Part shown: positions 11,114 through 23,987 of the stretch, one piece after another
How positions within the stretch are numbered: the first letter of the stretch is position 1
How the letters are laid out: every line of letters starts with the position of its first letter
NCBI GenBank assembly: GCA_029959605.1
Contig: JASCOC010000001.1
Location: 62,001 to 126,000, forward strand
DNA length: 64,000 nucleotides
Direction of reading: 5' to 3'
From: Lysobacteraceae bacterium PS02340
Lineage (GTDB): Bacteria; Pseudomonadota; Gammaproteobacteria; Xanthomonadales; Xanthomonadaceae
Translations under genes and position numbers: made by a program
The notes under the pieces: generated by a model
The model's input: only the letters and a program-made list of their open reading frames with translations
Database searches by the model: none
What the model was told of the DNA's origin: nothing

Positions 11114-11188
11114 CGTCGGTTCCAGGTGGCGATACGTCAGCGCAGACTCTGGCGATTCGTCACCGGCACCGCAAGCGCGACGGCGCCA

Positions 11189-11401
11189 TCAGCCCTGCGC
11201 GCATGCGCGATGGAACGCCACGAGCGCATTCGCGTGGCCGTGCCCGATGCCGTGGCTGGTCTTCAGAAACGCAACCTGTTCCATGTGCTTGCGATCCGCC
11301 ACGCCGTCGAGCAGCGCGAACCAGTGCGCCACCGGCTTGCCGTATGTCTTCTCGATCGACGGGAAGTAGGACGCGGGACCTTTCACTGTGGCGTCTGTCA
11401 T
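11189..11401 (-). CDS. DUF4287 domain protein
   Basis: 70 residues. The segment SIEKTYGKPVAHWFALLD and the later SHGIGHGHANALVAFH fit DUF4287, a small domain of unknown role found alone or next to DUF5655 in many bacteria. The start ATG at 11401 was chosen because it gives the family N-terminus; the open frame continues upstream into ftsH and is not credible there. It appears monocistronic, after the ftsH terminator hairpin. Confidence 0.75.
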   Translation of the reverse strand: MTDATVKGPASYFPSIEKTYGKPVAHWFALLDGVADRKHMEQVAFLKTSHGIGHGHANALVAFHRACAQG

Positions 11402-11506
11402 GGCGCAGTCCTCGAACTGTTGCGTGCGCGCTGCGAACCCGGCCGGTGGCGCGGGGTATCGCTGCACGCGATCCATGCTACGGCGAAGTGGCGCCGCCGA
11501 GAACGC

Positions 11507-11534
11507 AGAAGGCCGGACTTGCGCCCGGCCTTCT
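11507..11534 (-). terminator. Probable terminator hairpin after ftsH
   Basis: Perfect ten-base stem AGAAGGCCGG (11507-11516) with CCGGCCTTCT (11525-11534), eight-base loop, 19 bases after the ftsH stop. No T run follows on the minus strand, so the strength is uncertain. Confidence 0.6.
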
Positions 11535-11553
11535 GGAAACACGTGCGACTCGA

Positions 11554-13479
11554 TCAGGCCTGTTCGGCCGGACCACCGATCGGCGGCTGCAGCGGGCGGT
11601 TGCCGCCCTTGTCGCCGCTGTCGTCGTTCTTGTTCGCATTCGCCTTGCCCCAGCCCATCGGCGGCGGCGGATCGCGGCCTTCCATGATCGCGTCGATCTG
11701 CGGCACGTCGATGGTCTCGTACTCCAGCAGCAGCTTCGACATCGCATGCAGCTTGTCGATGTTCGCCGTCAGCAGCTCGGTGGTGCGCTCGTAGGCCTTG
11801 TCGAGGATCGTGCGCACGACTTCGTCGATGCGGCGCGCGGTGTCGTCGGACACTGACTTGTGCTGCGTGACCGAACGGCCGAGGAACACCTCGTCGTCCT
11901 CTTCGCCGTACGCGATCGGGCCGAGCTCGTCGGACAGGCCCCACTTGGTGACCATGTTGCGGGCCATCTTGGTGGCACGCTCGATGTCGTTTGACGCGCC
12001 GGTGGTGACCTTGTCGCCGCCGAAGATCAGTTCCTCGGCCACGCGCCCGCCGTACAGCGAGCACAGCTGCGACTCGATCGCCACGCGGTTCATCGAGTAA
12101 CGGTCGCCTTCGGGCAGATACATCGTGACGCCGAGGGCGCGACCGCGCGGAATGATCGTGACCTTGTAGACCGGATCGTGCTCGGGCACGAGGCGGCCGA
12201 CGATCGCGTGGCCGGCCTCGTGGTAGGCGGTCAGCGTCTTCTCGTCCTCGCTCATCGCCATCGAACGGCGCTCGGCGCCCATCAGGATTTTGTCGCGGGC
12301 ACGGTCGAAGTGGTCCATGCGGACCTCCTTGCCGTTCTCGCGCGCGGCGAACAGCGCCGCCTCGTTGACCAGATTCGCGAGGTCCGCACCCGAGAAGCCG
12401 GGCGTACCGCGGGCGACGACGAGCGGCTGCACGTCTTCGTCCAGCGGCACCTTGCGCATGTGCACTTTCAGGATCTGCTCGCGGCCCTTGACGTCCGGCA
12501 GGCCTACGACGACCTGGCGGTCGAAACGGCCCGGACGCAGCAGCGCGGGATCGAGCACGTCGGGACGGTTGGTCGCGGCGACGACGATCACGCCCTCGCC
12601 GCCCTCGAAGCCGTCCATCTCCACCAGCAGCTGGTTGAGCGTCTGCTCGCGCTCGTCATGCCCGCCGCCGAGACCGGCGCCGCGATGACGGCCGACCGCA
12701 TCGATCTCGTCGATGAAGATGATGCACGGCGCCTGCTTCTTAGCCTGCTCGAACATGTCGCGCACGCGGCTCGCGCCGACACCGACGAACATCTCGACAA
12801 AGTCGGAACCGGAGATCGAGAAGAACGGCACCTTGGCCTCGCCGGCGATCGCCTTGGCGAGCAGCGTCTTGCCGGTACCGGGGGGGCCGACCATCAGCAC
12901 GCCGCGCGGAATCTTGCCGCCGAGCTTCTGGAAGCGCGACGGATCGCGCAGGAACTCGACCAGCTCCGACACTTCTTCCTTGGCCTCGTCGCAACCGGCG
13001 ACGTCGGCGAAGGTGACCTTGGTCTGCTCCTCGTTGAGCAGCTTCGCGCGGGACTTGCCAAAGGACATCGCGCCCTTGCCGCCGCCCTGCTGCATCTGCC
13101 GCATCATGAAGAACCAGAAGCCGATGATCAGGGCTACCGGCAGCAGTTGGATCAGGATGTAACCCAGCGAGATGCCGCTCGACGGCGGTGCCTGCTCGAT
13201 CGCGACGTTGTGGTTCATCAGGTCGTCGATCATGCGATCGTCGCGGCGCGGGGCGATGACCGTGCCGCTCTGGCCGCCCTTGCTCTGGAACGTGATGGTG
13301 CGCTCGTCCTCGGCGATCTTCACCGAGCCGATCTGGTCGCGACGGACCTGCTCCATGAACTGCGAGTACTGGACGTCCTGCCCGCCTGCGCCGGTTCTGG
13401 GGCTGAAGCTCTGGAAGATCACCATCAGCACGACGGCGACGACCACCCAGAGCAGCAGATTCTTGACCAGATCGTTCAT
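11554..13479 (-). CDS. ftsH: ATP-dependent zinc metalloprotease FtsH
   Basis: 641 residues. Hexameric inner-membrane AAA+ protease that removes misfolded membrane proteins and regulators such as LpxC and sigma-32. Two membrane segments (about 5-22 and 105-122) flank a periplasmic domain; then Walker [14 protein letters not shown], Walker [13 protein letters not shown], the pore motif F-V-E-M-F-V-G-V-G and the zinc motif HEAGH (His420). The Gln/Pro tail is short. It follows rlmE on the same strand, the classic rlmE-ftsH order, and works with HflKC, whose genes lie 6 kb away. Confidence 0.98.
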   Translation of the reverse strand: MNDLVKNLLLWVVVAVVLMVIFQSFSPRTGAGGQDVQYSQFMEQVRRDQIGSVKIAEDERTITFQSKGGQSGTVIAPRRDDRMIDDLMNHNVAIEQAPPSSGISLGYILIQLLPVALIIGFWFFMMRQMQQGGGKGAMSFGKSRAKLLNEEQTKVTFADVAGCDEAKEEVSELVEFLRDPSRFQKLGGKIPRGVLMVGPPGTGKTLLAKAIAGEAKVPFFSISGSDFVEMFVGVGASRVRDMFEQAKKQAPCIIFIDEIDAVGRHRGAGLGGGHDEREQTLNQLLVEMDGFEGGEGVIVVAATNRPDVLDPALLRPGRFDRQVVVGLPDVKGREQILKVHMRKVPLDEDVQPLVVARGTPGFSGADLANLVNEAALFAARENGKEVRMDHFDRARDKILMGAERRSMAMSEDEKTLTAYHEAGHAIVGRLVPEHDPVYKVTIIPRGRALGVTMYLPEGDRYSMNRVAIESQLCSLYGGRVAEELIFGGDKVTTGASNDIERATKMARNMVTKWGLSDELGPIAYGEEDDEVFLGRSVTQHKSVSDDTARRIDEVVRTILDKAYERTTELLTANIDKLHAMSKLLLEYETIDVPQIDAIMEGRDPPPPMGWGKANANKNDDSGDKGGNRPLQPPIGGPAEQA

Positions 13480-13530
13480 GTTTCGGGGTTCTCGTGAAGA
13501 GTGCGGTGGAGCATTTGAATCGGGGTCATG

Positions 13531-14163
13531 CTACTTCATCGTCGCCAGCTTGCCCTGCGCCAGCGCATAGACTTCCGGCGAACGTTGCCGCGATGCAGCC
13601 GGCTTGCGGATCGACAGCTTCGTGTAGCGCCGCCGCAGGTCGCGAACGTAATCGTCGAACTCGGTGCCCTGGAACAGCTTGATCAGGAACGTGCCGCCGG
13701 TGCGCAGGTGGTTGTCGGCGAAGTCCATCGCCAGTTCCGCCAGGTGCATCGCGCGCGGCTGATCCACCGCATCGATTCCACTCTTGTTGGGGGCCATGTC
13801 GGACAACACAAGGTCCACCTGCTGCCCGCCCAGCGTGGATTCGAGCGACGAGAGGACCGCATCCTCACGAAAATCCCCGTGAAGGAACTCCACGCCGGCC
13901 AGCGTCGGCATGTCGAGGATGTCGAGCGCGATCACCCGGCCGGAGTCGCCCAGCGCCTGACGCACCCACTGCGACCAGCCACCGGGCGCGGCGCCCAGAT
14001 CGACCACGACCATGCCCGGCTTGAGCAGGCGGTCGCGTTCGACGAGCTCCTCGAGCTTGTAGGCGGCGCGCGAACGCAGGCCGTCCTTCTGGGCCTTCTT
14101 CACGAAGGGATCGGAGAAATGTTCTTTCAGCCAGCGCTGGCTGCTTTTGCTGCGGGAGGCCAT
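13531..14163 (-). CDS. rlmE: 23S rRNA 2'-O-ribose U2552 methyltransferase RlmE
   Basis: 210 residues. Heat-shock methyltransferase (FtsJ/RrmJ) that methylates U2552 of 23S rRNA late in 50S assembly. The start at 14163 gives the family N-terminus MASRSKSSQRWLKEHFSDP; 13 extra upstream codons were rejected. AdoMet motif VVDLGAAPGGWSQW, acidic residue in LVLSDMAPN, and the catalytic Lys in TFLIKLFQG are all visible. It is the first gene of rlmE-ftsH and is divergent from yhbY across an 81-base gap. Confidence 0.96.
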   Translation of the reverse strand: MASRSKSSQRWLKEHFSDPFVKKAQKDGLRSRAAYKLEELVERDRLLKPGMVVVDLGAAPGGWSQWVRQALGDSGRVIALDILDMPTLAGVEFLHGDFREDAVLSSLESTLGGQQVDLVLSDMAPNKSGIDAVDQPRAMHLAELAMDFADNHLRTGGTFLIKLFQGTEFDDYVRDLRRRYTKLSIRKPAASRQRSPEVYALAQGKLATMK

Positions 14164-14244
14164 CAACGGCTCGAGTGCGGGACAGGTGCGTCCGGTGGCC
14201 ATGATATCCTGCCGGTCGCTTTCATTTCCCCGATCGGTTCATCC

Positions 14245-14550
14245 ATGAGTAATGCCCTGACCGCTGCCCAGACCCGTTTTCTGCGCGGCCAGGCCCATGG
14301 CATCAAGGCCATGTTGCAGGTAGGCGGCAAAGGCATCACCGATGCCCTGATCGCCGAAATCGATGCGGCGCTCGAGCATCACGAACTGATCAAGGTCAAG
14401 GTCGGCGCGTCCGATCGTGACGAACGCGACGCGATGATCGCCGACATCGCCGGACGCACCGACTCGGCCCTGGTGCAGCGCATCGGCCACGTGGCCATCC
14501 TGTACCGCCAGAGCAAGGACCGCCGCCAGATCGTCCTGCCGCGGTCCTGA
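14245..14550 (+). CDS. yhbY: Ribosome assembly RNA-binding protein YhbY
   Basis: 101 residues, a single CRS1-YhbY (CRM) domain. YhbY associates with pre-50S particles. The signature is visible in order: TAAQTRFLRGQAH, VGGKGITDALIAEI, the helix DAALEHHELIKVKV and the end GHVAILYRQSKD. Divergent from rlmE, the arrangement known from E. coli. An 18-base gap separates it from the next gene, so they are probably cotranscribed. Confidence 0.94.
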   Translation: MSNALTAAQTRFLRGQAHGIKAMLQVGGKGITDALIAEIDAALEHHELIKVKVGASDRDERDAMIADIAGRTDSALVQRIGHVAILYRQSKDRRQIVLPRS

Positions 14551-14568
14551 CCGCACGATCGGCGCGGC

Positions 14569-14964
14569 ATGCAGCTCAATCTCGAATCGCCCGATTTCGA
14601 TTACGTCCTGCGCGGCGCCGACGGGCGCCTGGCGCTGGTCAACGACCGTCGCCTGACCCGCAGCTTCATCGTCGCCCCCCGCAGCCTCGTCGAGGACTGG
14701 CCAGTGACCGACGTCCGCACGCTCGACGTCGATGCCCTTGCCCCGGTGCTGGCACTGGAGCCGGAAGTCGTACTGCTCGGGACCGGTGAAACCCAGGGCT
14801 TTCCGCCGCCGGCGACAATGGCCGCGTGTCTGTCGCGCGGCATCGGCCTGGAAGCCATGACCAACGCCGCGGCGGCGCGCACCTTCAATGTGCTCGCCGG
14901 TGAAGGGCGTCGGGTGGTGGCGGCATTCGTGCTGGCCGGCGCTGTGGCATCCGCAGACGCCTAA
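14569..14964 (+). CDS. Mth938-like domain protein (DUF498)
   Basis: 131 residues. The family fold (Mth938/NDUFAF3-like) is recognised from SFIVAPRSLVEDWPV, the strand EVVLLGTGETQGFP and the helix start GIGLEAMTNAAAARTFNVLA. In eukaryotes a relative (NDUFAF3) helps assemble complex I; in bacteria the role is unknown. It closely follows yhbY on the same strand. The 278 bases after it hold no gene. Confidence 0.82.
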   Translation: MQLNLESPDFDYVLRGADGRLALVNDRRLTRSFIVAPRSLVEDWPVTDVRTLDVDALAPVLALEPEVVLLGTGETQGFPPPATMAACLSRGIGLEAMTNAAAARTFNVLAGEGRRVVAAFVLAGAVASADA

Positions 14965-15168
14965 GCGTCTTCTGGCGCACGGCCTGCGTCCTGCGATGAC
15001 TTGGCGACGGTCGCTCCCCGCTCTTCCGCACGCAGTTCTGATCGCGAGGCGCTGAAACAGCCGAGCAGAGCATCCGCCGTCGTCCAAGCGATGCTGGAAG
15101 CGCTTTTCAACAGCCGTACGGCTTTTCACCCATCTTGACGTCCGCGACTTCGCGGGCCGGCGAGAACC

Positions 15169-15200
15169 GGAATGGGCCCCAGCCTCCGCTGGGGCGACGG
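15169..15200 (-). repeat. REP-like palindrome (same family as the pair at 57.7 kb)
   Basis: The minus strand reads GTCGCCCCAGCGGAGGCTGGGGCC and continues CCATTCC. It aligns with 57707-57735. The core GCCCCAGC/GCTGGGGC (15176-15183 and 15188-15195) is a perfect eight-base stem with a four-base loop. It lies between two convergent genes, after the LysM/M23 gene, and might also end transcription. Confidence 0.6.
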
Positions 15201-15242
15201 GTCGAAGACCTCCGCGGTCTGACCGTCAGCTCACGCGATGGA

Positions 15243-15986
15243 TCAACGCGCCGGCAGATAGGTCAGCGGATCGACCGGCTTGCCGTTGTAGCGGATCTCG
15301 AAATGCAGCATGTCGCGCGCGGCGCCCGTGCGACCGAGTTCGGCGATCTGCTGGCCGGCGCGGACGCGCTCGCCTTCGTTGACCTTGCGGCTGCGGTTGT
15401 GGCCGTAGGCGGTGAGCCACTGTTCGTCGTGCTTGACGATGATCAGTTCACCGTAGCCGACCAGGCCTGCGCCCGAATACACCACCACGCCGTCGGCGGC
15501 CGCATTGACCGCCTGGCCGGAGGTGCCGGCGATGTCGACGCCCTGCTTCGTCGGATCGTTGCCGACGTAGCGACCGACGATCTGGCCGTCGGTCGGCCAC
15601 TGCCAGCGGAACGGGCTGCGCACCGGCGCGGCGGCGGGCGCCTGGGGCGTGCTCTGCGTGGGTCGGACGGCAGGACGCTGCGCAGTCGCGCTACCCGAAC
15701 TCGCGGGGCGTGCCGGCGGCGCACTGCCGCTGCCCGGATACAGGCGCAGGCGCTGGCCGGGATAGATCGTGTAGGGCGCACGGATGTTGTTCCACGTCGC
15801 CAGATCGAGCGCGCTGATGCCGTTGCTGGTCGCGAGCCGGTAGAGGGTGTCGCCACGTTGCACGGTGACCGACTGGCCGGGCCGGGGCGTCGAGGTCGGC
15901 GCGCTGCTGCCGCCCTCGCGGACCACCGTACTGGTGCCGCAGGCCGACAACAGTCCCACTGCGAGCAACACCGCCAGCTTCCTCAT
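15243..15986 (-). CDS. LysM/M23 peptidoglycan-binding lipoprotein (NlpD/EnvC-like)
   Basis: 247 residues. The N-terminus MRKLAVLLAVGLLSACG is a lipoprotein signal (lipobox LSAC, Cys16). A LysM domain follows (about 40-84, VQRGDTLYRLATSNGISALD), then a Pro/Ala linker and an M23 domain (about 125-245, GRYVGNDPTKQGVDIAG to ARDMLHFEIRYNGKPVDP). M23 members either cut peptidoglycan or, when degenerate like NlpD, activate amidases. Some metal ligands look changed here: the first His of the usual H-x-G-I-D motif reads Q-G-V-D, while the later H-F-E-I-R remains. So an NlpD-like activator is favoured. It overlaps yqaA by four bases in a surE-pcm-yqaA unit. Confidence 0.88.
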   Translation of the reverse strand: MRKLAVLLAVGLLSACGTSTVVREGGSSAPTSTPRPGQSVTVQRGDTLYRLATSNGISALDLATWNNIRAPYTIYPGQRLRLYPGSGSAPPARPASSGSATAQRPAVRPTQSTPQAPAAAPVRSPFRWQWPTDGQIVGRYVGNDPTKQGVDIAGTSGQAVNAAADGVVVYSGAGLVGYGELIIVKHDEQWLTAYGHNRSRKVNEGERVRAGQQIAELGRTGAARDMLHFEIRYNGKPVDPLTYLPAR

Positions 15987-16567
15987 CCACGCATCTCCAA
16001 CCAGACCAGTCCAACGATCACCAGACCCACCATCAACCAGCCGAGCCATTCGATGTAGCGCTTGAGCATCGGCTCGAACTTCGGGCCGCCCCACGCCATC
16101 AGGCCGGCGACGAGGAAGAACCGGGCGCCGCGTCCGAGCAGCGAGCCGACGAGGAACGGTAGCAGGCCGACACCGAGCGAACCCGACGCGATCGTGAATA
16201 CCTTGTAGGGAATCGGGGTGAATGCCGCGATGAACACGAACAGCAGACCGTGTTCGACGAACAGCGCCTGGATGTTCTCGAACGCCGGCTGCCAGCCCAT
16301 GCGCACGATCCACGGCCACACCAGGTCCAGCGCGAAATGACCGATGACGTAGCCCAGCAGGCCGCCGGCGACCGAGCCCAGCGTGCACAGCAGCGCATAG
16401 CGCCACCAGGACTTCGGCTTCGCCAGCGACATCGGCGCGAGCATGACATCCGGCGGAATCGGGAAGACGACCGATTCGGCGGCGCTCATCAGGGTGAGGT
16501 AACGCGGTGCGTGACGGTGGCGGGCCCACGCGAGCGTGGTGTCGTACATCCTTGCAAACAACTGCAT
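15983..16567 (-). CDS. yqaA: YqaA family inner-membrane protein (VTT/DedA superfamily)
   Basis: 194 residues with about five hydrophobic segments. The motifs F-P-I-P-P-D-V-M-L (about 35-43), GSVAGGLLGYVIGHFA and AAFTPIPYKVFTIASG match the SNARE-associated/VTT (DedA-like) superfamily; DedA proteins move undecaprenyl phosphate or other lipids across the membrane, but the YqaA branch has no fixed substrate. Start and stop overlap both neighbours (one base with pcm, four with the M23 gene), so all are translated from one message. Confidence 0.9.
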   Translation of the reverse strand: MQLFARMYDTTLAWARHRHAPRYLTLMSAAESVVFPIPPDVMLAPMSLAKPKSWWRYALLCTLGSVAGGLLGYVIGHFALDLVWPWIVRMGWQPAFENIQALFVEHGLLFVFIAAFTPIPYKVFTIASGSLGVGLLPFLVGSLLGRGARFFLVAGLMAWGGPKFEPMLKRYIEWLGWLMVGLVIVGLVWLEMRG

Positions 16568-17262
16568 CAGTCCACGTATCCAGACAACAACGGTACGAAC
16601 GCGACGGCGGCGACATCCTGCTGCTCGATCCGGCCGTCAGCCTGCTTGCGCAGGACCAGCAGACGTTGCGAACCCGGTGCGCCGACCGGTGCGACCAGCG
16701 TGCCGCCGGGGGCGAGCTGCTGGGTCAGGGCTTCGACCAGCGCAGGGCCGGCCGCGGTGACGATGATGCCGTCGAACGGACCGTTCTCCGGCCAGCCGAT
16801 GCGGCCGTCGTCGTGCTTGCTGCGCACATTGAGGCCCAGCGAGCGGAAACGCTTGCGCGCGATGCGCAGCAGTTCGCCGATGCGCTCGACGGTGTGCACC
16901 TCGATGCCGAGCGCGGCGAGGATCGTCGCCTGGTAACCGGAGCCGGTGCCGACTTCGAGCACCCTGCCCGGCATGCCGTTCGCGAGCAGCGCTTCGGTCA
17001 TGCGCGCGACCACCCACGGTTGCGAGATCGTCTGCCCGTGACCGATCGGCAGTGCGGTGTCTTCGTAGGCGCGCGTCGCCAGCGCCTCGTCGACGAACAG
17101 ATGCCGCGGTACGGTGCGGATCGCGTTGAGCACGCGCTCGTCGGAAATGCCGCCACCGGGATGCGCGCCATCGCGCAGACGTTCGATCAGGCGGTCGCGC
17201 ACGCGTTGCGAGGTCATCCCGACGCCGACCGCTTCGGGCTGCAGGCGCATCCGCGCCGTCAC
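16567..17262 (-). CDS. pcm: Protein-L-isoaspartate O-methyltransferase
   Basis: 231 residues if the GTG at 17262 is the start. This start was chosen because it overlaps the surE stop as GTGA and yields [10 protein letters not shown], in register with xanthomonad Pcm N-termini; ATGs at 17250 and 17217 are alternatives. The enzyme methylates isoaspartyl residues of aged proteins so they can return to aspartate. Visible: [19 protein letters not shown], the AdoMet motif [17 protein letters not shown], and the end [10 protein letters not shown]. Paired with surE as in enteric bacteria. Confidence 0.95.
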   Translation of the reverse strand: MTARMRLQPEAVGVGMTSQRVRDRLIERLRDGAHPGGGISDERVLNAIRTVPRHLFVDEALATRAYEDTALPIGHGQTISQPWVVARMTEALLANGMPGRVLEVGTGSGYQATILAALGIEVHTVERIGELLRIARKRFRSLGLNVRSKHDDGRIGWPENGPFDGIIVTAAGPALVEALTQQLAPGGTLVAPVGAPGSQRLLVLRKQADGRIEQQDVAAVAFVPLLSGYVD

Positions 17263-18041
17263 GCCTGGGTCGCCTTGAGGTCCGCTTCGAGCCCGCCGAC
17301 CCAGCTGGCGACGTGCTCGAGCGCCTGGTAGCGCGTGAGGTCGACATGGATCGGCGTGATCGCGATGTGCTGCGTGCGCACGGCGTGGAAATCGGTGCCG
17401 GGACCGGCGTCCTGCTCGGGACCGGCCGCGCCGATCCACCACCAGGTACGGCCGCGCGGATCGTCGATCGACGTGCACGGCTCGGCGCGGTGGCGATTAC
17501 CCAGGCGGGTGACCTCGAAACCGGCGAGGTCGTCCCACGGCACGTCCGGCACGTTGACGTTGAGGATCGTGTCGGCGGGCAGCGGATCGGCCTTCAGACG
17601 CGCGACGATCTCGACCGCCGCGCGCGCGGCGGTCTCGTAGTGCTTGCCGTCGTGGTTGCGCGTGACCAGCGACATCGCGACCGCGGGCAGACCGAGAAAG
17701 CGGCCTTCCATCGCGGCGGCCACGGTGCCGGAATAGATCACGTCGTCGCCGAGATTCGCGGTGTTGTTGATGCCCGACACCACGATGTCCGGCTCAAGTT
17801 CGAGCAGGCCAGTGATCGCGACATGCACGCAGTCGGTCGGCGTGCCGTGCACGCGCCAGGTGCAGGCATCGACCTGCACGGTGCGCAGCGGCATGTCGAG
17901 CGTGAGCGAGTTGCTCGCGCCGGAACGATCGCGATCGGGTGCGACGACGAGCACCTCGTGGCCGGCATCACGCAGACCCTGGGCGAGAATCCGGATGCCG
18001 GGGGCGTCGACGCCGTCGTCGTTGCTGACCAGTACGCGCAT
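17259..18041 (-). CDS. surE: 5'/3'-nucleotidase SurE
   Basis: 260 residues. Metal-dependent nucleotidase and exopolyphosphatase. The active-site loop SNDDG lies at residues 6-10 ([15 protein letters not shown]); [13 protein letters not shown] and the segment [20 protein letters not shown] are further family signatures. First gene of surE-pcm-yqaA-M23. In E. coli the corresponding unit continues to nlpD and rpoS; here rpoS is absent, in line with xanthomonads lacking it. Confidence 0.97.
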   Translation of the reverse strand: MRVLVSNDDGVDAPGIRILAQGLRDAGHEVLVVAPDRDRSGASNSLTLDMPLRTVQVDACTWRVHGTPTDCVHVAITGLLELEPDIVVSGINNTANLGDDVIYSGTVAAAMEGRFLGLPAVAMSLVTRNHDGKHYETAARAAVEIVARLKADPLPADTILNVNVPDVPWDDLAGFEVTRLGNRHRAEPCTSIDDPRGRTWWWIGAAGPEQDAGPGTDFHAVRTQHIAITPIHVDLTRYQALEHVASWVGGLEADLKATQA

Positions 18042-18164
18042 GGATCGTTCTAGAGGCCCCGAGCCGTCGGACAAGGCGGCCATGATACCGGATGCATCTC
18101 CCCCACCCCAGTTCGGATGCCGCGGAAGACTGCACGCGGACACGCACGCCGCTACGCTAGCGGC

Positions 18165-18734
18165 ATGCAACGAGGACGCCACCGCCCCGATCCGCCTGCC
18201 GCGCCGCCGGATGACGACGACGCCGCGCTGTTCCGCAACGCGATCGGTCCGGTCCGCGAACTGCCGGCCGCGCCGGTGCCGCCACAGGCGCCGAAACCGC
18301 GCCCGTCGACGCGCATGGCCGACCGCGACGACGCGGAAGCACGCAGCGAGTTCAGGCAATTGCTGGACGGCCCGCTGCTGGGCGGCGGTGACACGATGCA
18401 GTACCGGCGCGACGAGATCTCACCGCGCGTGCTGAAGCGACTCGGACGCGGCGAATACGCCGCGCAGGAAGAACTGGACCTGCACCACAGCGATGCGCAC
18501 CAGGCGAGCGCATTGCTGCGCCTGTTCCTGCGCGATGCGATCGATGCGGGTGTGGGGTGCGTGCGCGTGATCCACGGCAAGGGCCTGAACTCGTCGCCCG
18601 ATGCGCCGATCCTCAAGAACCTCGTCGATCGCCTGCTGCGACAACGTGCCGACGTGCTCGCCTTCCACAGCGCGCCTGGTGGACAGGGCGGCGCCGGCGC
18701 GGTGCTGGTGCTGCTGCGTCCCCGGCAGCGCTGA
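18165..18734 (+). CDS. Smr domain protein
   Basis: 189 residues. The C-terminal half carries the Smr (small MutS-related) domain: [19 protein letters not shown] (with the L-D-L-H-x-x motif) and VIHGKGLNS; Smr domains bind or nick DNA or RNA. The N-terminal half is Pro/Arg-rich and disordered, with a [11 protein letters not shown] segment typical of YdaL/SmrA-like proteins. The ATG at 18165 was preferred over an upstream ATG at 18117, because it begins the charged family N-terminus. Divergent from surE. Confidence 0.85.
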   Translation: MQRGRHRPDPPAAPPDDDDAALFRNAIGPVRELPAAPVPPQAPKPRPSTRMADRDDAEARSEFRQLLDGPLLGGGDTMQYRRDEISPRVLKRLGRGEYAAQEELDLHHSDAHQASALLRLFLRDAIDAGVGCVRVIHGKGLNSSPDAPILKNLVDRLLRQRADVLAFHSAPGGQGGAGAVLVLLRPRQR

Positions 18735-18745
18735 GCGCGTCACGC

Positions 18746-19102
18746 GTGATCCCGCGCGGCACGTCCCGTCTGAAATTCGTCGCGATCGCGCTGGGCGTCC
18801 TCGCCTGGCTGATCCCCGTTCTCGCCCAAGCGTGGATGTGGCTGCAGTTTTCGCCCGGTGCGCCATCGCTGGGCCTGCTCTGGATGGTCGCGACGTTCGG
18901 ATCGCTGCTGCCTGCGTGCGCGCTGTCGATGCTCGGCGTCTGGCGGTGGCATCGCGCCGATCGCGCTGCGCGCATGCGTCCGTGTGCGAGACGCATCGGC
19001 TTCGCGGTGATCGCGATGCCTGCCTGCATCGTGGCGCTGCTCGGCGCCCATGTCGTCGCGAGCATCGTGATGGAACGCCTGACGATTTCGCCTGCCGCGT
19101 GA
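18746..19102 (+). CDS. Small three-span membrane protein of unknown function
   Basis: 118 residues from a GTG at 18746, 11 bases after the Smr gene stop; the start is uncertain because no clear ribosome binding site is seen. Three hydrophobic segments are visible (about 12-34, 45-68 and 84-109, the last containing FAVIAMPACIVALLG). I do not recognise a family. Convergent with lon, separated by a strong hairpin. Confidence 0.5.
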   Translation: MIPRGTSRLKFVAIALGVLAWLIPVLAQAWMWLQFSPGAPSLGLLWMVATFGSLLPACALSMLGVWRWHRADRAARMRPCARRIGFAVIAMPACIVALLGAHVVASIVMERLTISPAA

Positions 19103-19172
19103 CGCCGGGCGCCTCGCGTCGATGACCTGCGCGCTGCGCAGACATGCGCACCGCCCAGCCCGGAAACGAGGA

Positions 19173-19204
19173 ACGGCCGCCGCTGCATGCGCAGCGACGG
19201 CCGT
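19173..19204 (-). terminator. Strong hairpin between lon and the convergent small gene
   Basis: ACGGCCG at 19173-19179 and CGGCCGT at 19198-19204 pair, continued by CGCTGC/GCAGCG with one bulged base on each side and an ATGC loop. It lies 23 bases after the lon stop. No T run; it may act in both directions. Confidence 0.55.
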
Positions 19205-19227
19205 CCGGTTTCAACAGGACGCGCGAC

Positions 19228-21681
<2,454 letters not shown>

Positions 21682-21751
21682 CGTCGTTCCTCGGTGTGGC
21701 GCCGTCCGGCGGGACGGCCCTGGCGGCCGTGCGGTCGCCCTGCCCCCGTTT

Positions 21752-21778
21752 ATGGGGCGCGCCCGTCCGGGATGCAAG
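21752..21778 (-). promoter_or_regulatory. Putative sigma-32 (heat-shock) promoter of lon
   Basis: The minus strand reads CTTGCA (21778-21773), a 15-base spacer, then CCCCAT (21757-21752) followed by AAA. The sigma-32 consensus is CTTGAA, 13-15 bases, CCCCATnT, so the -10 matches and the -35 differs at one base. A start near 21745 would give a leader of about 65 bases to the lon ATG. E. coli lon is also sigma-32 dependent. Confidence 0.65.
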
Positions 21779-21873
21779 CGCGTTTGAATCGCCACATACG
21801 AAAGCGCCGCGGACCCGGAGGCACGCGGCGCGTCGTGAAGCGGTCTGCGTCGGAAAACGCGGCCCGGATGCGT

Positions 21874-21896
21874 CGCCGGAACGTTTCGTTCCGGCG
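21874..21896 (-). terminator. Hairpin after clpX
   Basis: Perfect ten-base stem CGCCGGAACG (21874-21883) with CGTTCCGGCG (21887-21896), three-base loop, seven bases after the clpX stop. No T run on the minus strand; a partial terminator or 3' stabiliser. Confidence 0.5.
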
Positions 21897-21902
21897 GTCG
21901 AC

Positions 21903-23189
<1,287 letters not shown>

Positions 23190-23301
23190 GCCTTGGCCAA
23201 ATCTGTATTGCGGTTTCGTTTCGAGAATAGCACAGCGTCCGGCGCCTCCACCGGGAGGGCGCCGTCACGCAGATGCATGATGAATCAAGCGTTTAGCAGC
23301 G

Positions 23302-23931
23302 TCAGGCGGCAGTGATCGAGTCGTCGGGACGACGCTCGAGCACCTGGTCGACGAGGCCGTACTCGCGCGCAGCCTGCGCGCTCTTGAAGTTGTCGCGCTC
23401 GGTGTCGCGGGCGATCGTCTCGAGCGGCTGGCCGGTGTGATGGGCCATGATCTCGTTCAGACGCTGCTTCATCGACAGGATTTCCTTGGCGTGGATGTCG
23501 ATATCCGTCGCCTGGCCCTGGAAGCCGCCCAGCGGCTGGTGGATCATCACGCGCGAATTCGGCAGCGCATACCGCTTGCCCGCAGCGCCCGCCGACAGCA
23601 GCAGCGCACCCATGCTGGCCGCCTGACCGATGCAGATCGTGCTGACGTCGGGCTTGATGAACTGCATGGTGTCGTAGATCGCCATGCCCGCGGTGACGAT
23701 GCCGCCGGGCGAGTTGATGTACAGGTTGATGTCCTTCTCGGGGTTCTCCGCCTCGAGAAACAGCAACTGGGCGACGATCACGTTCGCCATGTGGTCGTCG
23801 ATGCCGCCGACGAGGAAGATCACGCGCTCCTTCAACAGGCGCGAATAGATGTCGTACGCGCGCTCGCCGCGGCTGGTCTGTTCGACCACCATCGGCACCA
23901 GGTTGAGGGCTTTCGTCTCGATGCTCATCAA
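23302..23931 (-). CDS. clpP: ATP-dependent Clp protease proteolytic subunit ClpP
   Basis: 209 residues. Forms the 14-mer serine protease chamber. The catalytic Ser106 lies in [11 protein letters not shown] and His131 in [11 protein letters not shown]; the Asp follows in the RDTERDNF region. The N-terminus [20 protein letters not shown] matches the family. It starts 56 bases after the tig stop, so tig and clpP are probably cotranscribed. Confidence 0.97.
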   Translation of the reverse strand: MMSIETKALNLVPMVVEQTSRGERAYDIYSRLLKERVIFLVGGIDDHMANVIVAQLLFLEAENPEKDINLYINSPGGIVTAGMAIYDTMQFIKPDVSTICIGQAASMGALLLSAGAAGKRYALPNSRVMIHQPLGGFQGQATDIDIHAKEILSMKQRLNEIMAHHTGQPLETIARDTERDNFKSAQAAREYGLVDQVLERRPDDSITAA

Positions 23932-23987
23932 TCAATTCCCGTCGGAGGAGCGTCCGGCCCACATGGACCGGACGGGGTGCGCGAGGT

